Shown in pieces: positions 7,501 to 16,479 of a DNA stretch of 64,000 nt; within the stretch, counting starts at the first letter, position 1, and each line of letters opens with the position of its first letter. This DNA is from Lachnospiraceae bacterium (lineage in GTDB: Bacteria; Bacillota; Clostridia; Lachnospirales; Lachnospiraceae). The DNA is taken from contig SVFN01000023.1 in assembly GCA_015056815.1 (NCBI GenBank), positions 1 through 64,000 on the forward strand, given 5' to 3'. The notes under the pieces were generated by a model. It saw only the letters and a list, made by a program, of their open reading frames with translations. It was not told where the DNA came from and did no database searches. The position numbers and the translations under genes are program-made.

Positions 7501-10500
7501 ATACCTCCGCTGACTTAGCCCAGGCTTCCAAAGTAACCACTCTGAGCGATACGCAGATTCTGGCGCTTGCCGGTGCGGATAAGAAGATCACCCTGTATGC
7601 GGGATATACACCGAACCAGTATGACATTGTCTATCATGACGGGACAGCGACGAATGCGGGCGGAGAGAATGAGACCTCCTACACGTTCGGGACAACGCTT
7701 GCCTTAAAAGACGGCGCAGCCAAAAACGGTTATGACTTTAAGAACTGGTATGCAGTAAGCAGCTTAGAAGGTGACACCGTTGCCTCCATCACGGAGCAGA
7801 ATGCGCTTGACCTGCTGAATGCGCAGGATCATAAGCTTCATTTATATGCGAAATACGACCATGCCTCTTATCCGATCACCTATGAGACAAACGGCGGTGT
7901 CCTGACCGGAAGTGCCGTAAATCTCTATACACATGGAACCGGGATCGCAAAAGCGGATATGGCAAAGGCAGAGAAAGACTATTATGATTTTGAGGGCTGG
8001 TATGGAGAAGCGGCTCTTGAGAACAAAGTAGAGTCCATTTCCACGACCACTTACGGTGCGATCAAGCTGTATGCCAACTATACGCCGAAGGAATATGAGA
8101 TCCGCTATCATCTGCAGGCAGGAGATACAAACGGCGAAGGAAATCCTACGAAATATACCTACGGTGTCGGCGTGGATAGCTTCAAACCGGCAACGCGACG
8201 TGGATATACCTTCAAAGGCTGGTTTGATAACCCGGATCTGATCACAGGAGAAGTAACAGAGATCACGGCGCAGGATCACGGTGATATGCTTTTGTGGCCT
8301 AAATTTGAAGAAGAGGATTACAAGATCACCTATATCGTGGACGGAAAAGAAGACAATGCGGCAGGCAATCCGACCGGTTATAAATTCGGCGTCGGTGTTG
8401 CGGCAGCGGACTTAAAGGATGCCTCTAAGAACGGTTATGCGTTTGACGGCTGGTATCGGGATTTAAACGATGCGGATTCGAAGGTTACTTCCATTGGGAC
8501 AGATGAGACAGGAGATCTCACATTGTATGCGAAGTTTACCGGACTTGTCTATACCATTCAGTACGAGACGGACGGCGGAACGAATGCGTCTGCAAACCCT
8601 GCACAGTATCAGTGTGGTACGGGAGACAAAACACTTGCGGATGCGGCAAAAGAACACTATGCCTTTCTGGGATGGTATTCGAACGAAAACTTTACGCAGG
8701 ATTCGAAAGTGACAAAGCTGAATGATGCGGTCGTGACCGGACTTGCCAAAGAAGACAAAGTGGTACTTTATGCAAAATATGCGGGAGAGGAGTATGACAT
8801 CGAGTACAAGCTGAACGGTGGTCAGAATTCTGCAACAAATCCGGTGAAGTATACATATGGAACCGGTGTGGAGAAGTTTGAGGATGCTGCAAAAGAGCAT
8901 TATGAATTTATTGGCTGGTATGATAATGAGCAGCTCACAGGGGATCCGGTAAGCTCCATCAGCACGACCGCAACGGGCAAAAAGACGCTCTGGGCGAGAT
9001 TTGAGGGAGAAGAATATACCATCGAGTATGTTTTGAACGATGGGATCAACGCAGCGGACAATCCGCACACATATACCTACGGAAACGGCGGGATCACCCT
9101 GAAATCGGCGACACGCCCCGGTTATACATTTGACAGCTTTTATACGACAGAGAATTTTGCGCAGGGGACGGCCGTGAAGACGATGACAGATGCGCAGATC
9201 GTAGCGGCAGCAGACGATGACAGGATTCTGACACTGTATGCGAAGTTTACTCCCGACACCTATACGATTACCTATCAGACAAACGGCGGAGAGAACAGTA
9301 AAGAGAACCCGACTTCTTATACCTACGGAATCGTTACGGGGGCAGGTATCGAGCTGAAACCGGCAGAGAAAAACGGTTATGTATTCAAAGACTGGCACGC
9401 GGATGCCGAAATGACCGGAAATGCTGTGGTAAGGGCGCTTACTGATAACATGGTTTATGAAGTGGCGGATGCTGATAAAAAAGTAACCTTATATGCAGAG
9501 TATACCGGAAAGACTTACAATATCGTTTATGAGACAAACGGCGGAACAAATGCCGATACCAATCCCTCACAGTATCAGTGCGGCACGGCACAGGCAACGC
9601 TTTTAGATGCGCAAAAAGACAGCTGCGGATTTGACGGCTGGTATTCGGCGGCAGATTTTGCAGAGGGAACAAAAGTCACTGCACTTACAGATGCGGTAGT
9701 GACCGGACTGGAAAAAGAAGGAACCGTCACGCTGTATGCGAAGTATACCGGGAAGGAATATGAGATCGACTATCAGTTAAACGGCGGCACGAACAGTGCG
9801 CTCAACCCTGCAAATTACCGTTATGGGACCGGTGTTGAAAAATTAGAGAATGCCGTAAAGGAGCATTATCAATTTGAAGGCTGGTACGACAATGCACAGT
9901 TTAATGGGGAAAAGGTTTCCGGGATCGGAGCACAGGAGAGTGGAAAGAAGACACTGTATGCGAAGTTTGTGCCTGTAAAATATCAGATCACTTATATCAC
10001 AGACGGTACGGTTTCCGGTAATAATCCGACTGAATATGACATCGAGACGCAGATCGAAGAGTTCGCACCTTCCGTAAAGGAGCATTATACCTTTAACGGC
10101 TGGTATGCAGACGAGGCAAAGACGCAAAAGGTTGTGTCCATTGCAAAGGGCGAGAGCGGAGACAAAAAGCTGTATGCAAAGTTTACCGCGGATACCTATA
10201 AGATCAGATACGAGCTGTATGGCGGAACAAATGATGCATCCAATCCGACAGGATATTCCTATGGTGTCGGTGTCAGTCAGTTAAAGGCAGCGTCCAGACC
10301 GGGTTATGTATTTGCAGGCTGGTACCGCAATGCCAGCTTTACAGGTGAGCGTGTGACAGCGATCACGGCCCGGGAGTGCAGCGATATCGTACTGTATGCG
10401 AAATACGAGGAAGGTCCGAAAGACTTGTCATTAGACGAGCGTGCCATGAACGATCTCATCCTGAGTGCCGGACTGGCCATCACTCAGTCTCCGGAGAAGA

Positions 10501-11039
10501 TCAACGTAAAATGGGGTAAGGTCAAAGGCGCGGATGGTTATGAAGTTTATGCAACGTACTGTCACCTTGCGTTCCCGAAGACACCGGTAAGCAGGGTCAC
10601 GAAAAAGACAAACCGGGCCAGCTTTAACAAGATACTTGGAAAAGGCGTGAACTTAAGAAGAGACTTCAAGATCTATGTGAGAGCCTTTAAGAAAGTGAAC
10701 GGCAAAAAGGTTACGATCGCGGAAAGCATCATCGGACATATGGCGGCGATCAACCATACGAAATATACTAATGTAGAAAAGCTGAAGGTAAAGAAAAAAG
10801 TGGCGGCTCTGAAAGTAGGAGCAACCTTTAAGATCAAGGCAAAAACAACTTTGATGGCAAAAGGCAAAAAGCAGCTTTCCGACAAACATGAGCCGGAATT
10901 CCGATATATTTCTACGAATCCTGGCGTGGCTTGCGTCAATGAAAAGGGCGTGATCACGGCAACAGGAAAAGGCAATTGCGTGGTTTATCTCTTTGCAAGA
11001 GACGGACGCAGTGCCTATATAAAGGTAAAGGTTTCCTGA
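4587..11039 (+). CDS. Giant secreted InlB B-repeat (Flg_new) surface protein
   Basis: This 2150-residue protein starts at 4587, after AAGGAGACTGGT; an in-frame ATG at 4536 would prepend an implausible Lys/Arg run. Residues 1-34 are a signal peptide (basic MKEREVRKRKR, hydrophobic core, cleavage near VEA). From about residue 190 to 1945 come some 23 units of 74-85 residues. Each ends in a GWY...V..I...LYAKF block, the signature of the Listeria InlB B-repeat family, which forms rigid surface stalks. After the repeats lie an Fn3-like domain (about 1960-2050) and a Big_2 Ig-like domain (ISTNPGVACVNEKGVITATG) with a very basic end. There is no LPXTG or membrane anchor. Groups of units recur as larger blocks, showing recent internal duplication. 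Its promoter carries the 22-bp dyad. An adhesin or matrix role is inferred. Confidence 0.85.
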   Translation: MKEREVRKRKRSFLSFLLIMAMVIQTLSPMAVEAKTIDAKQYDSLTSLMGQSVDAGDEIQFKQCFGDGIYYCDSNGTELYYEGYVNMDEQECTHTVLSYQDACAQSGGTEFQLTDSTFKCWKVTEVYLSSMCEKLVFRAVSTLERSITYECADANYPDDNPDTFIVGVGVSGIEPAYKWVYDDDSADWTRIISTGWYRNPQFTGEPVTSIPATETENVTLYAKFPAVMHTITYKDETDTVITTFVSGTDTTVSNPSVYEEGVGVSSLYDAYKEGFLFGGWYTNLDDENTKVTEIGSNETDNITLFAKFIPTKSINYELYGGTLAEGAPTYYAVGEGIPADNMPTATKDYHDFAGWYDSADEGAAQITAIAPDATDYITLHARYTPKTYSITYMVDGTQNTTLAPKNYTYGTGVAKQNMPAAPVKQNYEFDAWYTEPDGEGTKVESIPDSKYGDITLYAHYMPRTYPITYKVDGVIDTQTGNPANYVYGTGAAITQKPVREGYTFKGWYDNRDYIGNEVTQVSNTKSGPVTLYGKFVAADYQITYIVGEGATAPASPTGYTYGVGVPANQMQQATKTGWSFKGWYSDDSWADNKKVESIGTTEQGNKTLYAKFEIIDYAIEYYYNGGQAVANPTYYHYGTGTDTLLPTSKNGYTFDGWYLSSDFEDGTKVDKIAADMTGKKKLYAKFTPDTYAIAYQTNGGTNSTQNPVSYTYGIVTGAGIELNPAEKTGYDFKDWYSDAGLTSDSAVKALSDANVYQLADADKKVTLYAAYTGKTYDIVYETNGGTNPTTNPAQYQCGTENKVLAKATKENYVCDGWYSTASFAAGTEVTELNDAVVTSLASGTSVTLYAKYTGEEYEIEYKLDGGTNHADNPTHYNFGTGVAGFEDASKPHYVFNGWYNNDSFVTKTEKIGPQESGKKTLYAKFTGEAYTIVYQLDGGQNHTDNKSTYLYGNGGITPKDAKKDGYGFAGWYTSADLAQASKVTTLSDTQILALAGADKKITLYAGYTPNQYDIVYHDGTATNAGGENETSYTFGTTLALKDGAAKNGYDFKNWYAVSSLEGDTVASITEQNALDLLNAQDHKLHLYAKYDHASYPITYETNGGVLTGSAVNLYTHGTGIAKADMAKAEKDYYDFEGWYGEAALENKVESISTTTYGAIKLYANYTPKEYEIRYHLQAGDTNGEGNPTKYTYGVGVDSFKPATRRGYTFKGWFDNPDLITGEVTEITAQDHGDMLLWPKFEEEDYKITYIVDGKEDNAAGNPTGYKFGVGVAAADLKDASKNGYAFDGWYRDLNDADSKVTSIGTDETGDLTLYAKFTGLVYTIQYETDGGTNASANPAQYQCGTGDKTLADAAKEHYAFLGWYSNENFTQDSKVTKLNDAVVTGLAKEDKVVLYAKYAGEEYDIEYKLNGGQNSATNPVKYTYGTGVEKFEDAAKEHYEFIGWYDNEQLTGDPVSSISTTATGKKTLWARFEGEEYTIEYVLNDGINAADNPHTYTYGNGGITLKSATRPGYTFDSFYTTENFAQGTAVKTMTDAQIVAAADDDRILTLYAKFTPDTYTITYQTNGGENSKENPTSYTYGIVTGAGIELKPAEKNGYVFKDWHADAEMTGNAVVRALTDNMVYEVADADKKVTLYAEYTGKTYNIVYETNGGTNADTNPSQYQCGTAQATLLDAQKDSCGFDGWYSAADFAEGTKVTALTDAVVTGLEKEGTVTLYAKYTGKEYEIDYQLNGGTNSALNPANYRYGTGVEKLENAVKEHYQFEGWYDNAQFNGEKVSGIGAQESGKKTLYAKFVPVKYQITYITDGTVSGNNPTEYDIETQIEEFAPSVKEHYTFNGWYADEAKTQKVVSIAKGESGDKKLYAKFTADTYKIRYELYGGTNDASNPTGYSYGVGVSQLKAASRPGYVFAGWYRNASFTGERVTAITARECSDIVLYAKYEEGPKDLSLDERAMNDLILSAGLAITQSPEKINVKWGKVKGADGYEVYATYCHLAFPKTPVSRVTKKTNRASFNKILGKGVNLRRDFKIYVRAFKKVNGKKVTIAESIIGHMAAINHTKYTNVEKLKVKKKVAALKVGATFKIKAKTTLMAKGKKQLSDKHEPEFRYISTNPGVACVNEKGVITATGKGNCVVYLFARDGRSAYIKVKVS
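5160..10415 (+). repeat. InlB-type tandem array with higher-order duplication
   Basis: About 23 coding repeats of 222-255 bp are present. Blocks of three units recur as a set: 6645-7360 and 9249-9968 align from TPDTY...QTNGG through the YGIVTGAGIEL, YQCGT and GTGV units. A partial third copy (YQCGT plus GTGV units) lies at about 8527-9003. DNA similarity is high enough to allow recombination, so repeat number may vary between strains. Confidence 0.8.
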
Positions 11040-11084
11040 GAACCGTTTTTAATAAGCCTTCTTCCTTTTTCAAATAAACGAGAT

Positions 11085-11124
11085 AGCATCGGCAGTAACA
11101 TGTCGGTGCTGTCTTGCTGTTTTT
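11085..11124 (+). terminator. Probable terminator after the giant repeat gene
   Basis: AGCATCGGCA and TGTCGGTGCT pair over 10 bp with two or three GU pairs and a GTAACA loop (11085-11110). A T-run comes only at 11120-11124, so efficiency is uncertain. Confidence 0.5.
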
Positions 11125-11153
11125 ACTTGTTTTTGATGACAGATTTCCGCAAA

Positions 11154-11237
11154 TATGATACGATTATCATAATTGGGGGCAAAAGGGAAAAAAACGCCGT
11201 CCGGTACTGGCGCAGTGTGGAAAAGTGTGATACACTG
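11154..11237 (+). promoter_or_regulatory. Inverted repeats upstream of IMP cyclohydrolase
   Basis: TATGATA-CGAT-TATCATA (11154-11171) is a perfect 7-bp inverted repeat, and CAGTGT...ACACTG (11213-11237) is a second small one. They may be an operator and a leader hairpin for the purine pair. I saw no purine, PRPP or ZTP riboswitch core and no convincing promoter. Confidence 0.3.
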
Positions 11238-11308
11238 TCGTAATGACGGGGATGAACAACCGCAACCAATAACGAAATGAAAACAAAATGCAAAAAGGAG
11301 ATTGCAGT

Positions 11309-12022
11309 ATGCAGATGAAATCGATCGAACAGGAACTGAAAAACAATGCATATCCGGGCAGAGGCATTATCATTGGCAAGAGCTCTGACGGCAAATATGC
11401 AGTGACCGCATATTTTATCATGGGAAGAAGCGAGAACAGCCGTAATCGTGTTTTTGTGGAAGACGGAGAAGGAATCCGCACACAGGCATTTGATCCGGCG
11501 AAGCTTTCCGATCCCAGTCTGATCATTTATGCACCGGTCAGAGTACTGGGCAATAAGACGATCGTCACCAACGGTGACCAGACAGATACGATCTACGATC
11601 TGATGGATAAGCAGCAGACATTTGAGCAGGCGCTTCGCACCAGGGAATTTGAGCCGGATGCACCGAATTATACCCCTCGCATTTCCGGTATCCTGCATAT
11701 TGAGAACGGGTCTTACAATTATGCGATGTCTATTCTCAAAAGCAATAACGGCGATCCTGATTCCTGCAATCGTTTTACCTTTGCCTATGGCAACCCGGTA
11801 TCCGGTGAAGGACATTTTATCCACACTTACATGGGAGACGGCAATCCGCTTCCAAGCTTTGAGGGAGAGCCGGAGTTAATTGCGATCGAGGACGGTATTG
11901 ACAGCTTTACAGAGCTTATCTGGAATAGTCTGAATAAGGAAAACAAGGTTTCTTTGTTTGTGAGATATATCGATATCGCAACAGGCGAATATGAGACCCG
12001 TATCGTCAATAAAAATCAGTAA
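11309..12022 (+). CDS. IMP cyclohydrolase (PurO-like, standalone)
   Basis: This 237-residue protein belongs to the IMP cyclohydrolase family first known from archaeal PurO. It closes FAICAR to IMP, the last step of de novo purine synthesis. The start at 11309 follows AAAGGAG at 8 bp; the ATG at 11288 precedes that ribosome site. Recognisable blocks are YPGRGIIIGKSSDGKYAVTA near the start, IMGRSENSRNRVF, and FTFAYGNPVSGEGHFIHTY. The fold is of the Ntn-hydrolase type and unrelated to the MGS-like cyclohydrolase half of ordinary PurH. The next gene, 51 bp downstream, is a transformylase lacking exactly that half, so the pair together replaces bifunctional PurH. Confidence 0.88.
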   Translation: MQMKSIEQELKNNAYPGRGIIIGKSSDGKYAVTAYFIMGRSENSRNRVFVEDGEGIRTQAFDPAKLSDPSLIIYAPVRVLGNKTIVTNGDQTDTIYDLMDKQQTFEQALRTREFEPDAPNYTPRISGILHIENGSYNYAMSILKSNNGDPDSCNRFTFAYGNPVSGEGHFIHTYMGDGNPLPSFEGEPELIAIEDGIDSFTELIWNSLNKENKVSLFVRYIDIATGEYETRIVNKNQ

Positions 12023-12073
12023 ATACGAAAACCCGTTAACCGAGCGAAACAAAAACGAGGAGAATAGAATAAA

Positions 12074-13252
12074 ATGAATGAATTAGAACTGAAATATGGC
12101 TGTAACCCCAATCAGAAACCTTCCCGCATCTATATGGCGGACGGCAGCGATCTGCCGATCACTGTACTTTGCGGCAAGCCGGGATATATCAATTTTCTCG
12201 ATGCTTTTAACGGCTGGCAGTTAGTCAGTGAGTTAAAAAAAGCGACCGGACTTCCGGCAGCGACTTCCTTTAAGCATGTTTCTCCGGCGGGAGCAGCAGT
12301 CGGTCTTCCGCTTACGGAAGTAGAGGCAAAGATCTACTGGGTAGATGATCTGGGTGAGCTTTCCCCGTTGGCCTGTGCGTATGCGAGAGCCAGAGGGGCA
12401 GACAGAATGTCTTCCTTCGGGGATTTTATCTCTCTTTCCGATGTCTGCGATGTGGACACGGCGAAGTTGATCAAGCGTGAGGTGTCTGACGGTGTGATCG
12501 CTCCGGGATATGAGCCGGAAGCCCTGGAGATCTTAAAAGCCAAAAAGAACGGCAACTACAATGTGATCCAGATCGATCCGGATTATACGCCTGCTGCGGT
12601 AGAGACAAAACAGGTCTACGGCATTACCTTCGAGCAGGGACGCAATGAGTTAAAGATCGACAAGGATTTCCTTGGGAATATGGTAACAGAGAACAAAGAG
12701 ATCCCGGATGAGGCAAAGATCGATCTGATCATTTCCCTGATCACATTAAAATATACCCAGTCCAATTCCGTATGCTACGCCAAAGGCGGACAGGCGATCG
12801 GAATCGGTGCGGGGCAACAGTCACGTATTCATTGCACGAGGCTGGCAGGCTCCAAAGCGGATAACTGGTTCTTGCGTCAGGCTCCGCAGGTGTTGGAGCT
12901 TCCTTTTGTGGACGGGATCCGGCGTGCTGACCGTGACAACACCATCGATCTTTACATCGGCGAGGATTATATGGATGTACTGGCAGAGGGAGAGTGGCAG
13001 AAATATTTCAAGGAGAAACCTCCTGTATTTACGAGAGAAGAAAAGAGAGCCTGGCTGGATCAGATGACAGATGTGGCACTCGGATCCGATGCGTTCTTTC
13101 CGTTTGGGGATAACATCGAGCGTGCGCACAGAAGCGGCGTGAAATATGTGGCACAGCCGGGCGGATCGATCCGGGATGACAATGTGATCGAGACCTGCAA
13201 TAAATACGGCATGGCGATGTGCTTTACAGGGATCCGCCTGTTCCATCATTGA
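12074..13252 (+). CDS. purH: AICAR transformylase (PurH C-terminal half as a separate protein)
   Basis: This 392-residue enzyme transfers a formyl group from 10-formyl-THF to AICAR. It matches the transformylase domain of PurH: LKYGCNPNQKPSRIY at the N-terminus, the active-site K67-H68 in SFKHVSPAGAAVG, SFGDFISLSDVCD, and GIGAGQQSRIHCTRLAGSKA, with VAQPGGSIRDDNVIETCNKYG near the end. The usual N-terminal 200-residue cyclohydrolase domain is absent, and no coding trace of it lies upstream. An ACGAGGAGAATAG ribosome site precedes the ATG. It is probably co-transcribed with the PurO-like gene before it. Standalone forms of this kind are known in clostridia. Confidence 0.93.
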   Translation: MNELELKYGCNPNQKPSRIYMADGSDLPITVLCGKPGYINFLDAFNGWQLVSELKKATGLPAATSFKHVSPAGAAVGLPLTEVEAKIYWVDDLGELSPLACAYARARGADRMSSFGDFISLSDVCDVDTAKLIKREVSDGVIAPGYEPEALEILKAKKNGNYNVIQIDPDYTPAAVETKQVYGITFEQGRNELKIDKDFLGNMVTENKEIPDEAKIDLIISLITLKYTQSNSVCYAKGGQAIGIGAGQQSRIHCTRLAGSKADNWFLRQAPQVLELPFVDGIRRADRDNTIDLYIGEDYMDVLAEGEWQKYFKEKPPVFTREEKRAWLDQMTDVALGSDAFFPFGDNIERAHRSGVKYVAQPGGSIRDDNVIETCNKYGMAMCFTGIRLFHH

Positions 13253-13314
13253 TCTGTGACAGCACATAAAAGATTCGGCTGACTGTTTGGGGTAACGTTT
13301 TTGGGAATAGCAAG

Positions 13315-16300
13315 ATGAGAACAGTTTTGGGAAAGATACGGAACTTATTAAATAGCGGAACGATTCTTACAGGCATAACAGTTTTGTTATGCCTGATTTG
13401 TGTGCGCGGATTTCCGGCGATCATGAATGGTCACCATGTTTTTAAAGATTTTTTGATCGGTGATACTGCCTGTGACAGGGCAAACAGGCTGGGAGAGTGG
13501 AAGCTGTTCTGGGGGCTGCTTGCTCTTGGAAGCGTGCTGACTTTTCTCCTGGGGCTTTTAGAGCCGGTAATGTTCCCGGAGAGTGGGGATAAGGTTCAAA
13601 AGTTAAAAGAGCGTCTGGCGAAGCGCACCGGAAAAAACAAACCGCTTGCAGTGAGAACGGGAAATACCGCTCTTTGCCTGTTTCCACTGCTGGCTCAGTT
13701 GTTTTTTTACGGAAGAACCGATGGGAAAATGGTCTTTTTTACTATGGCAGTTGCGATTCTGATGTGGCTGGATGCAGATACTGCCCAAAAAAGAGCGGTC
13801 TCCTTCCTCTGCATATATTTTACACTGGAAAGCATTGCTGTCTTGTTGGCTGTCTTTTTTCATAATTATTATCTGGGAGATACCAAAGTACTTTTGGGTG
13901 CGCTTATTTTGTTTTTGGCCAATGGTGTCCTGCAGGAGCAAAGAAGGGGAAAGATATCTGCCGGACCAGAGGAGATAGAAGAAGCAAGCCGGGGATTTAT
14001 CCTGATCCAGCTCTTTATTCCTCTTTTGATGCTCGTTTACATAAAGGATCAATACCGGTTGGGGGGAGAGTGCGTCACTGTTGCGTTTTCCGGACGCTAT
14101 GTGGCAGTGATATTGGCAGTGATCTCAGCACTTTTTGTGGCGGACTATTACCAGATCCGTAAAAAAAGCGGTCAGAAAATTTTCTTTTCCACAATCTTTT
14201 CTGTGTTTGCTTTTGTTTCTTACATGCCTCCGGCATTGATCATGCAGTCGGATCTTCATCATCATGGCGAGCAGATTCTGGCCTGGCAGCAGATCGTGGA
14301 GCTGGGACAGAAAGCGTATGAACAGTATTCTCCGGCTTCCGGTTTTTTTCCAATGTTGATCGGCTTTTTTAACAGTGTTTTGTTTCATGGACAGGCCACG
14401 GAATATGCCATGAGCTTTGTGCTGATGGCTCTTTTGTTTGAAGCGTGGATCATGTATTGCCTGTATCGCAGGATTGGTGGAGAATGGACGCTGTTTGTTG
14501 CGGTTATCTTTCACATGCCGGAGTATTGCCGCACCTGGATCCTGGTGCCGGTACTTCTGATCCTGGCTGATCCGAAGCGGATCGCGGACAGGATCAGATG
14601 GCTTTTGTGCTGGGTCTTTTTGATCTATCTGGCGGGATTGTATTATCCGTTGTTTGGCGGAGCACTTCTGATCGGAACGTTTCCTTTCGGAGCAGCTCAG
14701 ATCTGGCTTTCTCTGAAAAACAGAGACTGGAAGGGGATGGCGGACGGTGAAGCGTCTGTGCAAGGCAATGCAGACTGTGAGCAGGCGGAGAGGGAACAAA
14801 AGAGCCGGAGGGATCGCGGGACGCAAAGAGGTCATTCGAAGGATGCAAAAAGCGGGAAATGGATTGCGGCAGGAATGGGACTGACCGCGTTGATCGTATG
14901 CAGTATGCCCCTTCTCTTACGAATGGCATCTCATGTGTTTTCTATGGCCGGACAGACCTTGGATGTAGATGGGGAGAGTATTATCGGGTATGAGGTTCCG
15001 GCCTGGTTTATGCCATATCTCGGTACATGGAGCAGAAGAACGCAGATCTATTATATGATGCGGTTTGTGCTGGGCATTGTGTTTGTGCTGATTGCAGTCT
15101 ATCTGCTTTCAAGATATATGAGAGCGTATGCGCAGAAATCTGTCTCTGTAAATGCCGGTTTCCTTGTATCTGCGATACCGGTCATCCTTTATGTCTGTTA
15201 CAGTTATACCATGGTCTGCATGGACGAAGAATGGGTGGGAAATATCCTGTCTCGCTCCGATCATGTGATCCTGTTTGTCAGCGGAATGTGCGGACTGGTT
15301 TTGCTTTTGGAAAACGGCGCACAGTTTTTGAAACGAAGGACCCGGAAATTCCTGATCGCCATCTGCCTTTGCATTCCGTTTATATTCTTTTATGAATGTG
15401 ATGATTACGGATTTCCGTATCTGGAGGGACGTACTGACAATGCGTCCTATACTGTCGGGGAGTATGCGGATAAGCTGCTTCCTTATGCAGTCAGAGAGGA
15501 GTATGTACCGGTTACGGACGAACTGTCCCTACAGTATCCGCACGTGGACTTTCAAAGGATCGGAAGCGGATTTATCCAGACGAATGTGCTGGAGAATCTG
15601 GAAACGAATGCTTTTACTTATGATTATCTGAAAAAATATGATCCGGAAATTAAGATCCTGGGGTTTGAGCATACTCAGTTTTACTATTTCCTTTTAAAGG
15701 AAAAAGCGGTTTATTCCGGCAGGACGGCAATCGCAAGAAGCCGGAGGGCGGTAAAAAAGGTCATTGACTGCGTGGATGAGCATACTGCGGTGCGGGCCGG
15801 TGTGAAGCCTTTTTATGAATATTATCTGTACCGCTATCTGATGAAAGAGGGCTACGTTTATTGCAGGGATTTAAATCTTTATCTGCCGCCGGGACTATAT
15901 GACCGGATTTATATGTCGGGTGGCAGCGTGACAGACTCACCGTGGGTCCAGTCACAGGATTGTCAGTTTGCCCCGGCCTCCTTCGCAAAATCGCTGGACA
16001 AAATGGATTGCTTCGAACCACTATGGGATCTTGGGGCAAAGGCAGAAAAAAACATGGTGATTCTTCCGGTGCCGGTGGAAGGAGCCACGGCAGATTTTTT
16101 ATATGTCAGATTGGATTTGCCACAGGATCAGGAAGCACTTCTTTGGAAAAAAGAGGGAGATGGACAGAATGATAGAGAGAAGCGGCTGGCAGAATGTAAG
16201 GTTCTGGTACGTTTTCCGACAGCTCTTTCCGGTACGAAAACGGCAGCCATTACCTGTAACTACGCAGACGGTGAACTGTTGCTGCCGATTGGGATCAATG

Positions 16301-16410
16301 CGGCATGGTTTCTTGAAAAACATTCAGCGATCGAATTTGTCATAGAGACAGAGCTAGGGGAAATCTGCCCCCGGATACAGGAGATGCAGTTTTACCACCT
16401 GAGGGACTAA
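13315..16410 (+). CDS. Large polytopic membrane protein, GT-C glycosyltransferase-like
   Basis: The 1031-residue protein has roughly 15 or more hydrophobic segments over residues 1-680. A charged cytoplasmic insert of about 55 residues (DWKGMADGEASVQGNADCEQ onward) interrupts them near 475-530, and a 350-residue soluble tail follows. A loop near residues 305-335 reads SDLHHHGEQILAWQQIVELG...YSPASGFFPMLIGFFNS. This recalls the D-x-x-HHGE and 'GQ-Y...G.F...' pattern of GT-C lipid-linked-sugar glycosyltransferases and related polymer-assembly proteins. The assignment is weak and no specific product is named. The start codon has only a modest ribosome site (GGGAATAGCAAG). It sits 62 bp after the purine gene without an obvious terminator and ends at a bidirectional terminator. 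Surface glycan assembly is a guess. Confidence 0.55.
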   Translation: MRTVLGKIRNLLNSGTILTGITVLLCLICVRGFPAIMNGHHVFKDFLIGDTACDRANRLGEWKLFWGLLALGSVLTFLLGLLEPVMFPESGDKVQKLKERLAKRTGKNKPLAVRTGNTALCLFPLLAQLFFYGRTDGKMVFFTMAVAILMWLDADTAQKRAVSFLCIYFTLESIAVLLAVFFHNYYLGDTKVLLGALILFLANGVLQEQRRGKISAGPEEIEEASRGFILIQLFIPLLMLVYIKDQYRLGGECVTVAFSGRYVAVILAVISALFVADYYQIRKKSGQKIFFSTIFSVFAFVSYMPPALIMQSDLHHHGEQILAWQQIVELGQKAYEQYSPASGFFPMLIGFFNSVLFHGQATEYAMSFVLMALLFEAWIMYCLYRRIGGEWTLFVAVIFHMPEYCRTWILVPVLLILADPKRIADRIRWLLCWVFLIYLAGLYYPLFGGALLIGTFPFGAAQIWLSLKNRDWKGMADGEASVQGNADCEQAEREQKSRRDRGTQRGHSKDAKSGKWIAAGMGLTALIVCSMPLLLRMASHVFSMAGQTLDVDGESIIGYEVPAWFMPYLGTWSRRTQIYYMMRFVLGIVFVLIAVYLLSRYMRAYAQKSVSVNAGFLVSAIPVILYVCYSYTMVCMDEEWVGNILSRSDHVILFVSGMCGLVLLLENGAQFLKRRTRKFLIAICLCIPFIFFYECDDYGFPYLEGRTDNASYTVGEYADKLLPYAVREEYVPVTDELSLQYPHVDFQRIGSGFIQTNVLENLETNAFTYDYLKKYDPEIKILGFEHTQFYYFLLKEKAVYSGRTAIARSRRAVKKVIDCVDEHTAVRAGVKPFYEYYLYRYLMKEGYVYCRDLNLYLPPGLYDRIYMSGGSVTDSPWVQSQDCQFAPASFAKSLDKMDCFEPLWDLGAKAEKNMVILPVPVEGATADFLYVRLDLPQDQEALLWKKEGDGQNDREKRLAECKVLVRFPTALSGTKTAAITCNYADGELLLPIGINAAWFLEKHSAIEFVIETELGEICPRIQEMQFYHLRD

Positions 16411-16441
16411 TCTCATGGAATGAAACAGAACAGAAGAACAA

Positions 16442-16475
16442 AAAAGCCTGATCCCGTTAATGAGATCAGGCTTTT
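16442..16475. terminator. Bidirectional terminator
   Basis: AAAAGCCTGATC (16442-16453) and GATCAGGCTTTT (16464-16475) are perfect 12-bp arms around a 10-nt loop. T-runs exist on both strands, so it serves the membrane-protein gene from the left and buk from the right. Confidence 0.92.
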
Positions 16476-16479
16476 CAGA

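Noticed and set aside
8463..9398. Long minus-strand open frame (311 residues) across the InlB-repeat gene, and others at 5523-6302 and 7842-8279
   Set aside because: They arise from repeated codon patterns of the sense gene, recur with each repeat unit, and have no ribosome site or recognisable domain.
5160..10415. Regular repeats that could suggest a CRISPR array
   Set aside because: The units are 222-255 bp, in frame and encode InlB-type protein repeats; there are no spacers or cas genes.
11125..11308. Purine, PRPP or ZTP riboswitch before the IMP cyclohydrolase
   Set aside because: The conserved cores of these aptamers were not found; only two small inverted repeats are present.
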